From Marthasterias glacialis (lineage: Eukaryota > Echinodermata > Asteroidea > Forcipulatida > Asteriidae), in assembly GCA_911728455.2 (NCBI GenBank), contig OU452229.1:15224076-15288075 (forward strand): a stretch of DNA of 64,000 bases, written 5' to 3'. Below are positions 12,341 through 24,620 of the stretch, in pieces. The notes beneath the pieces are model-generated. The model saw nothing but the letters and a program-made list of their open reading frames with translations. It was not told the DNA's origin and ran no database searches. Each line of letters opens with the position of its first letter. The stretch's first letter is position 1. Made by a program: the position numbers and the translations under genes.

Positions 12341-15300
12341 GGGAAGGAGGATTGTTCTGGAGAATGCCACTAGGTAGTAAATGAGGGGGAGGTTGATTGC
12401 GACATCTTGCCCCTGGCCATTGAGAACTGGGGACAGAAAAAGAAGGAGAAAAAAAGACCCACAAGCACCAGAATATTCTATTCAAATATGTTGGGCACAT
12501 AGTACCGGTAATCAATAATGTTCTGGTGTTATATGCATAACATTTGTAACATTGTTGCAGCATCGGTTCATGAGAAGAGTGCACTTATCCACGTACCTTT
12601 AGTTATCAGAAAATATATCTGATGTGCGCAATGCTTTAGGCTCCATTTTCTTGGGAATGGCTTGCCTGATATGGTTTTCCTTATCTTATCAAACTTGCAG
12701 ATAAAGTATTATTAATCCAAGCACATCCTACTCAGTCAAAGATTTATGAACCATGGGCATGAAAAGGGAGTCGGCAGAGTTCACATATTCCTTACAAACA
12801 TGATCTCCTTTAAAGCAAGATTTCCAGCATTAATTGTAAGGTGATGCTGACATTGGCCACATGAAGGTATCTCCTTTTTATTTTCCCTTTTTTCATTTGT
12901 ACCCCTTGACCAAACTCCCTCTGAATGAAGTGCTTGTTTTGAGTTACAGTGTTATCATAATAATTCACTGCCTGTAGATTGCTTTCTTGTTATTGGCTGA
13001 ATAAATACTAACATCAATTCCCAATGAAAAGAATCAGATCACAAAGGGCACCAGTCTTGTTTAAACAAGAGCCTCATTTTGATTCTCATGGACGGTCCAA
13101 AAATAGATTAATGGCTTGTCCTGAGAGAATGCCATACCTCTAGATTGTGTTCAAGGGTATATACACAACTAGTTCTTGGCTTAGTTTGACCAATCCCCAG
13201 CTAGCTAATAAACAATGAAAACCTACAGTATAGTCCATCATACCAGATACCCCAAACTATTCAGTTACAGGTATATTGAAATTGTAGCTGCTGTTCATAA
13301 TGAGGTTTGATTCGTTTGTGGTCTCTCTCCAGCTACGTTCCCTGAACACCCTCTCTCCACTTCCTTCTGTTTCTCTCCCTCTCTAAATTGACTCAGTCCC
13401 TGACTCACTGTTTAGTTTCCTTCAGCCAGGGAGTCGCATCCAAAAGACAAGGGGCAATAATAAACAATATGCAGGTCCAACAACAAACAGGCCACAAATC
13501 CGTGTGCATTGTCTCAGCGTTGTGCGCGGGTGCTCAATTTCCGAGCATCAGCCACGGCCAAAGGATCATATTCCTCCAACCTCCAGCAGCCCAGTCCGAT
13601 ATTCCGATAATTCCCAAAGTCAAGCGACTCACCCTGAGATGCGTGCTAGGTCTCTCTTTTCCCCCCTCTCCCAGTGTTTACTGTGGAACCAGATCTTCCA
13701 GAGCAAGCCCTGTCTGCATTGACAATGTGCAGTATTTCTGTTTACTCTCTCCTACATTGTTCAAACTACAGCGAAGCCGGTTTTTTTCTTTCTTTAAAGG
13801 TTTTTCTTTTTGCGCTTTTTTTCTCTCCGCCAATTCAACTACACTAAGCGTGAAGTGTGGAGAGCTATAGGATGTGAGCACGTACTGTTTGGTAATTGTG
13901 TTTGACAAGATGATGACCAACATGTCTAATGTCCCGCAAATTAAAAACCAGAAACATGATAATACATTCACGTTTTTCGTTTGTCCGCACTGCAGAAAGT
14001 TGGGCTGCCCATTTATCAGACAAGTCTGAAAGTTGTCATAGATTATTTGGGTAGCAGTCTGGACTACAGTAGATAATGTTTCACAAGATAATTTTGACAG
14101 ACTATCTGACAACATCAACTGCTCCTTCATCCATTATTGTCACTGAAGTATTTCAACTGTGTTTGTAAAGTTCACCAGGGCCTCGTCATTGTGCAAACTT
14201 GTGAATACCAAATAGTTTACATTCTTATTAAAGCACGGCTATCAAGTTGAGTATATCTCTCAACTAACCCTTAACAAAAGAACAGATTCCATGGTTTTCC
14301 TATCAAGTAAAAATAAGTTTACCATCGTTTTTAACTTTCAATTCTCCCCTCAACCAGCTCCCATTGAAGAGATGGACAAATATAACATCATTGGAGGGTC
14401 ACACTTGCTAATTTAACTTGGCAACTGTACACTCTATTGAGACTTGCTGGTAGATCCATAGAAATATCCTTTGAATTCTGATATTGTATCAAATCACCAT
14501 TCAAATTAGTTTGTTTTGTTGTATTACTGTAACTTATGAGCTTTACCGGCTAACATATTGAGTTATTACTCCTCAGGCATCCTCCAAAGCCAACACAGTT
14601 CTGAGATGAGATGTTCCACTGTACTATCACAAACTTTCTGTTAGATTGTATTTTCACCATGCATTGTTGAAACCTGTAGGTTTGGGAATGTGCTGTTTGC
14701 ATCTTCAATCTTTTACCGTAAACATATTTCAAAAGTTCATATTTCATTTGAGACAGAAGAGCTGTTTTATCAAGTAAGAAACTTTCATTTTGCCAACAGA
14801 TTTGAAGGCAAAGTCATCCCTAAATATCAAAACAACAATTTTGTTTCGTGTGGGGAAACAAAAACAAAAAAACAAAAAAGGTCTGACAGCTTATACGAGG
14901 AAGGATTTATTCTTCAAAGTGTTGTTTTATCCGCCAGATTGCACAATCCCTGAAAAAAAAACCAAGCTTAAAGTCTTATCAGTATGTATGGGCAACACTT
15001 GCTCCTGGGCACAATATTAAGCTCTGCAACACTGTTTATCTGCCAGCGTTTTCAACGTTATTTTCTTCAAATGACAGATCACTCTGCTCTTGTACTGTAG
15101 ACATTTATTGACACTGGAAATTAATCAGCGCACAGGGGGAAAATTGGATAAATTCCACACACACTGTCGCAGACTGAAGAGATATGTATCCAAGCTGAAG
15201 CTCCTTTGATAGGTTTTGTGAGGATATTGGAAAATACATCAGGTTTAGATATAAATCACACTCATGACAGACATTTCGGACATTGAAAACACATCTCGCT

Positions 15301-15529
15301 CCTTGCCCTTATTTCTTCATTTCTTTTTTTGAAAAATGAACACGCACACTAAGTTATTTCATATAAGCTGATTCATTATGTGTGTAAAGATCCGTACTTT
15401 GCGACATGAGCCTTTTTTAGCATTCACTGAAAACCAGTGCATCCTTCACAAACATTCTGATTTTATAACAAAAGAGATTTTCACTACCCTTTGACTCACC
15501 CTAACCTTCCCCACCAGTCTCAAGCTTAC
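12341..15529. other. Non-coding stretch, no supported gene
   Basis: The longest open stretches here (13,388-13,870 on plus, 13,678-14,130 on minus) overlap on opposite strands, have mixed low-complexity content and lack domain-like features. I see no reliable exon. Confidence 0.4.
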
Positions 15530-15556
15530 CGGAGAGAAAGCAATTCATGGTGAATT
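15530..15556 (-). CDS. Weak candidate short first coding exon
   Basis: On the minus strand the context CACCATGA starts a frame MNCFLS that ends after nine bases plus a split codon at CTCCG followed by GTAAGC, a good donor. The ATG context is favourable. Against it, the peptide is only six residues, no partner exon was found and such combinations arise by chance. It is listed only so that transcript data can be checked here. Confidence 0.1.
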
Positions 15557-16631
15557 TAATTGATCAAGGATACAACAGCAACTGATCCATTGATGTTGAC
15601 AGAAGTTTGGTTCAGGTTTGAAGGCGGCTTGCACGTTACAAGGATATCTTCAACAACTTTATTTTGGTGAGAAGGTAACTGAGAGTGGATGGCATCACAA
15701 CTGCATGCTGCGATACTCTGCACTTAAGTCTGACTATCTTTGTAAGTGTGACGCAATTCTACTGTAAACTAGTGCCCAGTTTTTGCTTCTTTGGCTGCAT
15801 TGATTGTCAAAAGTCCAAAGAAAATGCAAAGAGCTCCTTTTTCTTTTTAAAGTTTACAAAAAACAACAACTGCCAAGCTATTTATTTATTTCAATATCTT
15901 GTGGACCTAGGCTTCTGATGGATGATACCCAAGCCTACATCATTACGGACTGTAAAGGGGGTAACCCTGTTTCAGCCCCAGGAGTAGGTGGCAATGGCCC
16001 CTGGGAAAACAGTTGATTTGTAGCTCACACCTCGAGTGGCTTACTGGCCTGGTGTGTCTGGCGACTTGCATAAAAATAAAAAATAAAAATAAATTAAAAT
16101 TGTTAATAAGTCCACTAGAATGTCTAGGTAGTTCAATAAGGGCATCAGGTTAAATTACACACAAACGTATGCCAACTCCTGAGCTTAAGGTGTAAGAAGC
16201 AAAAACTCACTGCACGCAACCACAGTGCATGTGTTGCCTGACTATTGGGATACAGTAGGTGTCATTAACAACACCATCAACATTCAATCCTACATATCAT
16301 ACTGAAACAAACCACAAAGCGCTGAGTAACTAAATGGTCCGCGACATTTAGGTCTTAGTTAATGAAACATAATAAGCTTTGTTCACGCACCGGTGTTAAA
16401 AAGCGCATATATGAGGAGCAGATGGCTTCTCTATGCCTTTTTGCCTCACTCCCTTGGTTTGAACATAGCGTGATGTAGCTTCATGCTCAAACCCAAAGTA
16501 CACTGTCACTGAACACCAAGATTCACCCCAACATACATGTACATCATCATGAATTGACTCTCACTTTATGCTCTGTATGACCCAATCATGCTTTGTTTAA
16601 ACGGAAAACAAATACAAACACAATAAGAATC
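15557..16631. other. Non-coding stretch
   Basis: No gene seen. Simple A-rich AAATAAA-type sequence lies at about 16,073-16,100. Confidence 0.45.
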
Positions 16632-16639
16632 ACACCACT

Positions 16640-17001
16640 CAGTGGCGTAACTACAGGGGGGGAGGCAAGTGCCCACAACTGATGTCCGTGCCCCCTGGTG
16701 CCCCCCATTTAAAATCTGGACTTTTGAGATTGAAAATTATCCTAATAAAATTTTACATTTTGTAAGCTTTTATGCAGTGATTTTAATGTTTTTGAAATTA
16801 TTTTTGTTTATTTACACAATGTATTTTGTCTTACCTCCATGTCAGATTATTTTTTAAAACATAGTACACGGCATAACATAAGAGCACTGAAAGGGGCTTG
16901 TTTATGAAAAATACGAAAAGGAAACAGTTTTAGTTGGCCACAAGTGCCCCCTAGAAAAACTGGTGTCCCCCCTGAAATTTGACCCTATAGTTACGTCGTT
17001 G
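16640..17001. mobile_element. hAT-type MITE, 362 bp, perfect 8-bp target duplication
   Basis: The ends are CAGTGGCGTAACTACAGGG and CCCTATAGTTACGTCGTTG, inverted repeats of about 19 bases. The flanks are ACACCACT at 16,632-16,639 and again at 17,002-17,009, an exact 8-bp target-site duplication. Its interior (for example AAACAAGCCC, read on the minus strand) matches the element at 32,225-32,527 in the opposite orientation, so both belong to one family. It is non-autonomous and encodes nothing. Confidence 0.92.
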
Positions 17002-17800
17002 ACACCACTACTGTTTATGACACGCCTTTTGACCCACCCCTATAGGCGCAACCTTTTATCTTGACCAAAACTGTGCATCATATCACCACTACGTCAATCA
17101 ACTATCGCAAAATACCCTCATTCAGGTGACAGTGTTGTTCTACGAGACCTCTCCTGTGTGATAATAAGTTAACATCAGAGGTGAAACCTCTCAGCATTCC
17201 ATAAACTTAGAAAAATATTGAGAATACCCTTGCAGTAATAACACACGTTGGTTTGTATTACCGGGCGATGTATAGATCTCATAAGAAGCCCTAGGTGATG
17301 ATGCATTGTTATGAGCCACAGCCCGAGTCTTAACAACCTCTGGCAGTGTGGCTCTGCACAGCTGGCCTATAAATCAGATATGACACTTCGCTATCAGATT
17401 TTAAACAAACATGAGGAGTGCTGTATTCAATAAATAAATACCTACTCTGGGAGATTTATCACAGGGGGGGAGGGATTCTTTTCATAGGATGGTAAATGCC
17501 ATCAGGGGATGGTTATGTTATGTTGTGTCACTTTAGAATCCTATCATTTGAGGGAATGAGGACATCCTTTTTGTGAGAAAAAAAAATGTTTAAATATGGT
17601 CAATAATTGAAAGACATGGGTCAGGTTTCATATGAAAGTGGGGGAGGTGCAAATTAATGATGCATCTGATTTGAAACATGAAGGAGCAGTGATTTTAAAA
17701 ATCATCTGAAGACAAAGCACACGATAAGTAATGAGTGAAGTAGAGATACTGGCTGGTTTATTCTCAATGATTCGACTATTTTGCTCTGATTGTTTCCAAT
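17002..17800. other. Non-coding stretch
   Basis: No gene recognised. A seven-base G run at about 17,465 adjoins an A/G-rich patch. Confidence 0.4.
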
Positions 17801-17804
17801 CTAA

Positions 17805-17965
17805 AAGCTTAACAAATATACAGTATACACCAGTACCAATCATCCAGAGAAATGTTTCCCTTTGAAATACTGTCACTGATGCTTATTTTGATTGCCTCAA
17901 TAAAAAAAAGCCTGATATGAACGTGCATGAAATTTCTACCACAGCTCAAACCATTCCCCCCCCCA
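17805..17965 (+). repeat. Dispersed family 'A' fragment, copy 3
   Basis: It contains TACACCAGTACCAATC, ATCCAGAGAAATGTTT, TTTGAAATACTGT and TTTTGATTGCC in the same order as copy 1, and ends at a nine-base C run (17,956-17,964). Confidence 0.7.
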
Positions 17966-18371
17966 CTAAAACACTGCCATACCATTTTTCACAGATTATT
18001 TGGATGGTGTGTTTTGTGAAAACAAAAGAATGAAGTGAATCTACCCCTCAGAAAACCAACGATGTATTGTACCTTTAAAATATTCATTTTCTTTGGACAA
18101 TTACAGCCTATTGAGTCAACAATGAAGTCTGATGGATTGACAGACATCTTAATATCATGCATGCACAGCACATACTATTACTCATGACCAGTTCAAGTGG
18201 CTAAGTGGAGTTACACCAGACGCTAACTCTAATAACGGAGCTTTGCAAGTGTTATTGAATATTTCCATTTATCACAACATTTGCAACACATTGGAGTGTT
18301 TATATAAGCAGTATCTGAAGTAAGACTTGACTGGATTATTTGAAGCTACATGGCTTCACTTTTGGTCATCT

Positions 18372-18411
18372 CCCCCCCCCCCCCCCCCACTAAAAAAAAA
18401 AAAAAAAAAAA
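18372..18411 (+). repeat. Poly(C) tract followed by poly(A)
   Basis: Seventeen C residues (18,372-18,388), then ACT, then about 20 A residues. It is the longest C tract in the window. Confidence 0.95.
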
Positions 18412-18582
18412 ATTAACATGTCAAATTTGAAGTGGTTTTCAAGTCTACATCAGGTAATCCAAAAATAAAACACTGTCTGAAACCAAGTATACAGATTTCA
18501 AATTCCTAAAATGCTGTTGGAAAACATACAGGAAATGTATGTATTAACACTTGGTGACAGACAATCAATGACCCAAATGGCA

Positions 18583-19140
18583 TGTCCTGGCCGAGCGGTC
18601 AAGCGCACTGGACTCAAGCTCTGGTGTTCTGATGAACAGAGTGTGAGTTTGAGTCCTGGTCTTGACCCATGTGTCCTTAAAGGTCACATAAAATGGATTT
18701 TTTTTCCAGTCTAAACTATAAAGTATGCCCATAAATGCAAGTTTGTTCAAAATTAATAGGAGGTTCTTATTGCAATTTAAAAAAAAACTAAAAAATTAAA
18801 TTAGGAGTGAAACCCGCGCCCCTGAAGTGGAAATGTTTGTGACGTAGATAAAGGCACATGCTGTCGGTCGGTGTGCGGCGACCGATATGTGTTGATGTCT
18901 TACGATAATATGCAAACTTCTGAGAAGGGGGTTTGCCCAGGTGTTTCTGGCAGTGGCAGCTGAATGCACCGCAGCACCTTGTAAATCCTTAACAGGTGCT
19001 ACATAAATGGGTCTCATAATTCAACAAACTTCAAAAACCTGTCTCAAAAATAATACAATAAGCGCCTTGAGTAACTAATTGTCGGTAGATACGTGCACTA
19101 TATAAGACTTCCGCATTATTATTTTTATTATTAAATTATT
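18583..19140 (+). mobile_element. tRNA-Leu/Ser-headed SINE, probably interrupted by an insertion
   Basis: Positions 18,584-18,666 read as a tRNA-like head: box A TGGCCGAGCGG (18,588-18,598), a CTCAAG anticodon-arm word, a long variable arm and box B AGTTTGAGTCC (about 18,646-18,656). The acceptor stem does not pair along its length, so this is not a working tRNA gene. A typical SINE tail, AAGCGCCTTGAGTAACTAAT then GTGCACTATATAAG and an ATT-rich end, lies at 19,059-19,140. The 18,679-18,930 stretch (starting AAAGGTCACATAAAATGG) does not look like SINE body and may be a later insertion. Confidence 0.7.
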
Positions 19141-19914
19141 TACATATGCATGACCACTTGTGAGTGAAAGTTCCTTTTTACAGGAATGGGGAAATATTCC
19201 CTTCAATAACAAGTCTGCGTTGCACGTTTCCAGGCTGTTTTAATTATCACAAACTGAAGAAAACATGATTAGTTTTCGCTGTGCTTTGTTTGCAGGGATG
19301 TCCACACTGGGGAAATCATTCAAGGCATCTTTAGTAGTAGAAAATTTAAAGAAATAACAAATAAGTTTTTATGTGGCAGTTTCTGATTATAAAAAAATAA
19401 CAATAAAAATAAAAATAAAATAAAAAAATCACAGATGACTCAATCTGCTCACCTTTTGTTGTTTAAGTTTCAGTGCATGTATTTCTGTACATTCTATACC
19501 CAATAACAAGTATTTGGTTGCGTTTTATTTTTAACAATGAGATGTTTTCAGAATGTTGCAATTTCTTTAAAGCCCAAGGCAGAATGGAAGCAGCTATGTC
19601 AAAAGTCTCATGTGACATTTACTCTCAAAATCTAAAAAAAACTTCTTGAAATTCCCGATGACACATACAGTACGCTGTATTGAGACAAATTTGGTTTAAA
19701 ACTGATCTTTTTTGTTCATGTCTTGTAAGGCAGGAGAACTTAGTACAGAAAACTTCTTGAAACTTGTGTAACTGACCAACAAGATGAAGTTGTTTGTCAG
19801 TCCTTTATGTACCTACAAATTTGCATCTGCATGTAGTAATTCAGCCTCTGTAGTTTTACTTGAGTTGATTTCTTGTAAACAATTATTGCCTGATGTAATA
19901 ATAGGGAGAAGGAA
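19141..19914. other. Non-coding stretch
   Basis: No gene seen. Low-complexity AAATAAAA occurs at about 19,390-19,428. On the minus strand CAAAAG followed by GTGAGC at 19,444-19,455 resembles a donor, with an open frame of about 20 codons upstream; this is too weak to call. Confidence 0.35.
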
Positions 19915-20054
19915 AGTATACTGCTTACTTCCGTTTACTTATTGAAATCAATTTTTGGGTTGAAAAAGGAAAAAAAATAACTGAAGCAAGATTTGAACCC
20001 ACGACCACCGGCTATATGTACCATCGCTCTACCATATTGAGCTATCCAGCCCTA
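19915..20054 (-). mobile_element. tRNA-headed SINE (second family), minus strand
   Basis: Read on the minus strand, 20,054 to 19,983 begins with TAGGGCTGGATAGCTCAATA (box A TAGCTCAATATGGTAGAGC split across it), a GGTACATA anticodon-region word, GCCGGTGGTC and box B GTGGGTTCAAATC. This is the outline of a Thr- or Val-like tRNA followed by a T/C-rich SINE body. The mismatched acceptor stem and the trailing body favour a SINE copy over a functional tRNA gene. I did not identify target duplications. Confidence 0.65.
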
Positions 20055-20310
20055 TGTTGGTGGTGTCCCTAATTTGTCGATATCTTTGCTCGGGGGTGCC
20101 AGTCAGAAGCAATTCAGATACTATCAACCAGATACTGCCGTGTAGCCAGGGATCACACCCCATTATATTGCTTGATACTAAATGAAAAATGTAATTAGAG
20201 TTGTCAAATTCTGAGTTTATACACTTGACTCATTATTGCAGTCTAATTCAAACTTGCTGATCTTGAGAGGGTTTTAACATTTATTAAGTCATATCGTTAT
20301 GCACTTGCAG

Positions 20311-20389
20311 CTGTGAAACTCAACCGCCAGCACGTATCCGAACCATTGAGGATGCTGAGAGGATTCATGAAACAACACCTTACTTAAAG
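20311..20389 (+). CDS. Candidate internal coding exon (26 codons)
   Basis: The exon is bounded by CACTTGCAG before it and AAAG followed by GTACGG after it. One frame is open throughout and gives CETQPPARIRTIEDAERIHE then TTPYLK: charged, polar and helix-compatible, with a proline pair, and unlike the repetitive peptides around it. The first base completes a codon from an upstream exon and the last codon ends exactly at the donor. I do not recognise the protein. The polypyrimidine tract is weak. No phase-compatible partner exon is obvious: the next plus-strand candidate (21,055-21,107) needs a different incoming phase. It may be an exon of a gene whose other exons lie outside the window, or chance. 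Confidence 0.35.
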
Positions 20390-21054
20390 GTACGGCTTGG
20401 AGAAATCACATTTAAAAATCATCATTGTACTTGTTACTTTTAATTGGATTTATGGAACAAAGGGTTAAACCATAGGTCTACAAAACTATTTTAGGAGTTT
20501 TAATACGTTTGTTACAGAGGTCAAATGAAGCCCCTCTAAAATGTATTCATTCTTGGTGGCGGTTGTGACTTTTACTTTGCTCCAGTAAGGATGTACGGAT
20601 GTAAGATTCAACCAAACTTAGATATTATTCTTGGCCCAAGTCCTTGCCTTGGCTCCGCTGGGTCATAACTATTCTCACAAAAACTTGACCTTCTTTTCAA
20701 AGACAATCTACAATAATGCATGACAAATAATGCGGACAGAACCCTTTTTAAAACAATACATGCAAATGTAGTACGCTGTTTTCTCAAAAATAGGAACTCA
20801 TTTTTTCCCAAGACATTCTGACCAATTAGTCTCTTTAAAACTTGAATGAATGTGTTATTCCCAAACCAAATGTTGTATTATCCGTTTATGATCTGGTGGC
20901 ATTTCTCAATTCGGATATGATTTCACTTATTTGATTGACCGATCAGCCTATCATCGGTCCTTTAAAGTGAAAGAACCCCCTGAGCATCTAACGTAGTAAG
21001 TACATTACATAAATGGCATGTCAGGGAATCAGATTAAATGTAGCTTTTGAGCAG

Positions 21055-21107
21055 ATTACTGCAAACTAGAGACTAGCATATGGAGAGGCTGGCTTCGAGA
21101 AAGAAAG
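21055..21107 (+). CDS. Weak candidate exon (17 codons)
   Basis: It follows TAGCTTTTGAGCAG and ends at AAAG before GTATGC. The open frame reads YCKLETSIWRGWLRERK after two bases that would complete an upstream codon. In another frame an ATG at 21,078 opens MERLASRKK up to the same donor, so it could also be a first exon. The peptide is not recognised and the incoming phase does not fit the candidate at 20,311. It could easily be chance. Confidence 0.18.
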
Positions 21108-24100
21108 GTATGCAAAAAATAATTGTTTAAGCATTGCAAAAATACTTGCAGATTTTCCTCATGTGCAAAAAGATGATTTGTTTTAAAAATGCCATCAGCA
21201 TTATGAGAGTGAATACTCCATTTGAAGGAGTATTAAAACAAAATTGAATTTATGGATGTGGATTTTGAGTAATTTATGGATTCCATGTGAATGTAAGTTC
21301 CAAGTGTTGTTGGATGAGTTGTGTCCAACAGTTTACCTTGCAGTTATGACGATCAAGAAAGGCTCACAAATCATGTATAGTCAAAAACAAAACTAAAAAG
21401 AAGACTACTTCTGAGACTTTTGCATCCAAATGACGCACATTTTTCACAGGTTGATCTTAAGTCTAGGATTTTCACTCTCAATCTTCATCTGCTTTATTTA
21501 AGATCTTTAATTTATTGTTCTGGCAATTTTGTGGTTTTCAAGTTTTGTTGTTGAAAGTTCCATTAGTATTTTCAGAGATCTATGACTACTTGATTTATTT
21601 ATAGAAACAATTATATTTTCAAAATTTTCAAAATTGTTTACAGACTATTTCTGAGTGAGAGGGAGTTGAACTTTTTCATTTGCATGCAGTGATGGATGAA
21701 GTAGAAAATCAATCATGGAAACTACTGATTCGAGGGGGCGGGGCGGTAGGGGAAGGTCCCGACAAGAGTTCTGCATCAACCGGAAAATGTCTGTGTGTTT
21801 TTAAAGGCATGTGCATGCACTGATCTGAGATAGTGACCTACATATTCACGTTAGTCAAAAGGTCGCTATGTATTTTTGATGATTCTTTATTCCAACTAGC
21901 GAACGTGTGGTCACCGAAGGGTTATACTTTGAACTTTGCTCGGGGTAAGCTAAATAGTAATGAGGGGCCAAAGTATGCAATATTTATGAGAGTGGACACT
22001 TAAGTCTAAATATTAATGACCTTCAGAGTGAGATGTTTCAAAAGAATCATATTACACTTTGACAGAACGAAATATATTGTTAAATAACTGGTCTGAAAGA
22101 TATTATTGTAATTTTTGTTTTAGTGTGAAAGGTAAGGACTTTTTTATATCGTGAAAAATGTCAGTACCCGGCTCAAATTTGGCCCATTTGGGGGCTGAAT
22201 GAAATCCCAAATTGACCACAACATGTCAGTTTCTTTATTAGGGAGCTTCTTTGTGACATCAGCTCCTATAGTAAGGATACAAAGAGGGCCTTAGTTAAAC
22301 TTTAGCCTCACTTCAGTCCTACACATCACCATTGTCAGCCATGTTTTTTTCAGGCAGAGGGATTTTGTTGTACGTCCAATGAACAAATGTACATCTGGTG
22401 ACAAATGTGCGTTTAACCAATGTTTTAGCCCCCTCTGGGGACTGGAGATACCACAATTATTGTTGACATTTTTCGACATTCAGCAACTGTGACAATTTCC
22501 AAAAGGAACCGATTGCCCTTTGCCTAAATGCTTCCAAGTATCACCAATGTGAAGTCAGCCTTGCCATATGAGAGAGAAAAAAAATATATATGAAAACATG
22601 CATATGTTGAGTAATTCCACACCGGTATCTAGTGAGCAGATGGGAAAAATGTTGTGAAAGGAATGCCGATTACCTTACCAGTCAAATGATTCACAGCTCT
22701 GAATATAATATGCAGCATCCCATGAAGTACAGCAGGGAAGCAACATGCAGTATCTGAGTCATTGCAACGGCTAGATATTTCCCACTTTTTGTGTCAAACA
22801 TGTAGGAACATGTACGTCTTGTAATTACACTTTGATATAGTCTAATGGCTCAAGTTTTTTTTTACAGAGTGAAGCTTTGTACTGAAAAAAAATGGTAAAT
22901 CTATGAAGAGATATCCTTGAGAGACACCCCAGGCTGACATATTTGAACTCCACTGGTTTATGCCAATGCACTTTTCCTTGAATTTGGAGATACAACTAAT
23001 CCCTAGGTCTTGCTACTCTATGGAGAAATCCAGAATTTCGGCTTGGCGGCAACTTTCTTTACATACATTATTGACAAGCCTCTGGCCATGGCCGGCTATT
23101 GTGGACAAAGGCACTACACTTTTTTTTTCGGTTGACAACAGGTTGAGAATGAAATTTGAAGGGGGCAAAAAAAGTCTGAAGCACAAACAAGTGGTGGTCT
23201 TGAATTTGACAGACTTCAAGGTTAGGAGAAAAAGCTGAATGGTGAAAAAAAAGGCTTGCTTTGCGGCCAGGGGCAACTGATTACTGGTACACTAAATCAA
23301 GCTATTTCCTCCCTATGAACATATATAATATGGGCAATGATAAACTAATGACAAATAGTGCACCAGTTTACTTTGGGATACGATGGACTATATCATTTCC
23401 AGGGTGAACACAGCTTCAACATTACTGGATCAAGGGCTGATACAGCTTTTTGTTTCCAGTCAATCATCTAGTCTCAAAAGAACATTTAATATAACTTGTG
23501 AATTATCATTGAAGATGTGTATTTCTGATCAAGAATAGGCTCTGTAATTCATTTTTTTTTTTTTATTTATTTATTTTTTTTCATGTTAGGCTGTAGCACT
23601 GATTGAAAAACAAAATGAGAAGGGTTCAAAATTTATTCATGCTCACATTTTTCATGAAGACTGGTTTAAAATAAAATCACTTATTGAATCCATGAGGCAG
23701 CAAACCCTCTAACTTATTCAGCTCTGACAGTTGATCAACAAGCCAAACCTGTCTGTAAGATATTATTATGTGCATAAACTAATGTGCACTTTATATTACA
23801 GGAAACAAACTTGCTCGACCATTCCTTGGGAAAAAAAGTGCAAACGCTGATTTGCAGTTCTCTCAATGAACTATGTGAATGAACGGAAGGTGCAAGGAGC
23901 TGTGGAATTCTGATGAGCCTTTGGCCATTCAACGCGAGGACATCAAAGTGAGTTCAACTACACTTCACACCTGAGAAAGTTTGTTATCATAAATAGTACT
24001 GTATTGGGGCCTCTTACCAACTTAAAATGTCTTTACAAATGGAGTACAAGTTTTTACTGATCAAGAGAGGCTAAGTAGGGTCTTAGCTTCTGTTCAAGGA

Positions 24101-24160
24101 TCAATTTAATTGTGGAGTTTACAGTGATCACTGCTATGCGCCATCTGATATAACTATTCT
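21108..24160. other. Non-coding stretch with an isolated GC box
   Basis: No supported gene. GGGGGCGGGGCGG at about 21,734-21,746 matches the Sp1/KLF GC-box consensus but stands in A/T-rich DNA with no adjacent exon signal. At 22,104-22,135 a T-rich acceptor (TTTTTGTTTTAG), eight bases, and GTAAGG form a possible 8-base microexon without other support. Confidence 0.35.
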
Positions 24161-24164
24161 AAGC

Positions 24165-24477
24165 CAGGGGTGTAGCAAGCGCATTTTCTTTTGGAGGGGT
24201 GTTAACTTGAGAAGTCAACTTGCCGACTGGCATTTCCTTTTCAGATGATGTATGGAAGTCAGGTTACCAACTGGCTGGTACCAATATTCTCCATGGTTTA
24301 AAAAAACAACTAGCGTGCCCATGCGCGTAGTGACCGAGGGGGATGTGGGGGTGTGACACCCCCCCCCCGAATATTTTTCCTAAGTCGTCATTGTGCTTTT
24401 ACTTTCATTTGATAATGTCAGTCGGCAAATTTAGGATTCCACATCCCCTCAAAGAAAGTGCCTTCGCTACGCCGCTG
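24165..24477. mobile_element. Diverged hAT-like MITE with long inverted ends
   Basis: The left end CAGGGGTGTAGCAAGCGCAT and the right end (reverse-complemented) CAGCGGCGTAGCGAAGGCAC match imperfectly. A second inner pair, CTTGCCGACTGGCA on the left and TGTCAGTCGGCAAA on the right, extends the inverted region to about 70-80 bp. The terminal motif matches the other hAT MITEs in the window. No 8-bp duplication can be seen, so the insertion is old or a boundary is misplaced. The centre holds GTGGGGGTGTGACACCCCC, a small internal palindrome. Confidence 0.7.
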
Positions 24478-24599
24478 AGCATGCCCAGTATGGAACCCAT
24501 GTCATTATACATTATTTGCAATTTCTTTTGCAAACGGATGCCCTTGTTGTACTTGATTTAGTGCTTCATTTGCATATCGAGGTTCAAAATATCAACTTA

Positions 24600-24620
24600 A
24601 TATATATATATATATATATT
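24600..24620 (+). repeat. (TA)n microsatellite
   Basis: A perfect TA run of about 20 bases. Confidence 0.9.

Noticed and set aside
13388-14130. Two long overlapping open frames (160 and 150 codons) on opposite strands
   Set aside because: No domain-like pattern, low-complexity F/S and K/E runs, and mutual overlap.
18584-18666. Functional tRNA-Leu gene
   Set aside because: Box A and B are good but the acceptor stem pairs for only about three bases and a SINE-type continuation follows.
19983-20054. Functional tRNA-Thr-like gene on the minus strand
   Set aside because: Acceptor-stem mismatches and a trailing SINE-like body.
22104-22135. Eight-base microexon between TTTTGTTTTAG and GTAAGG
   Set aside because: Too short to carry any coding evidence; splice-like pairs of this kind are expected by chance in T-rich DNA.
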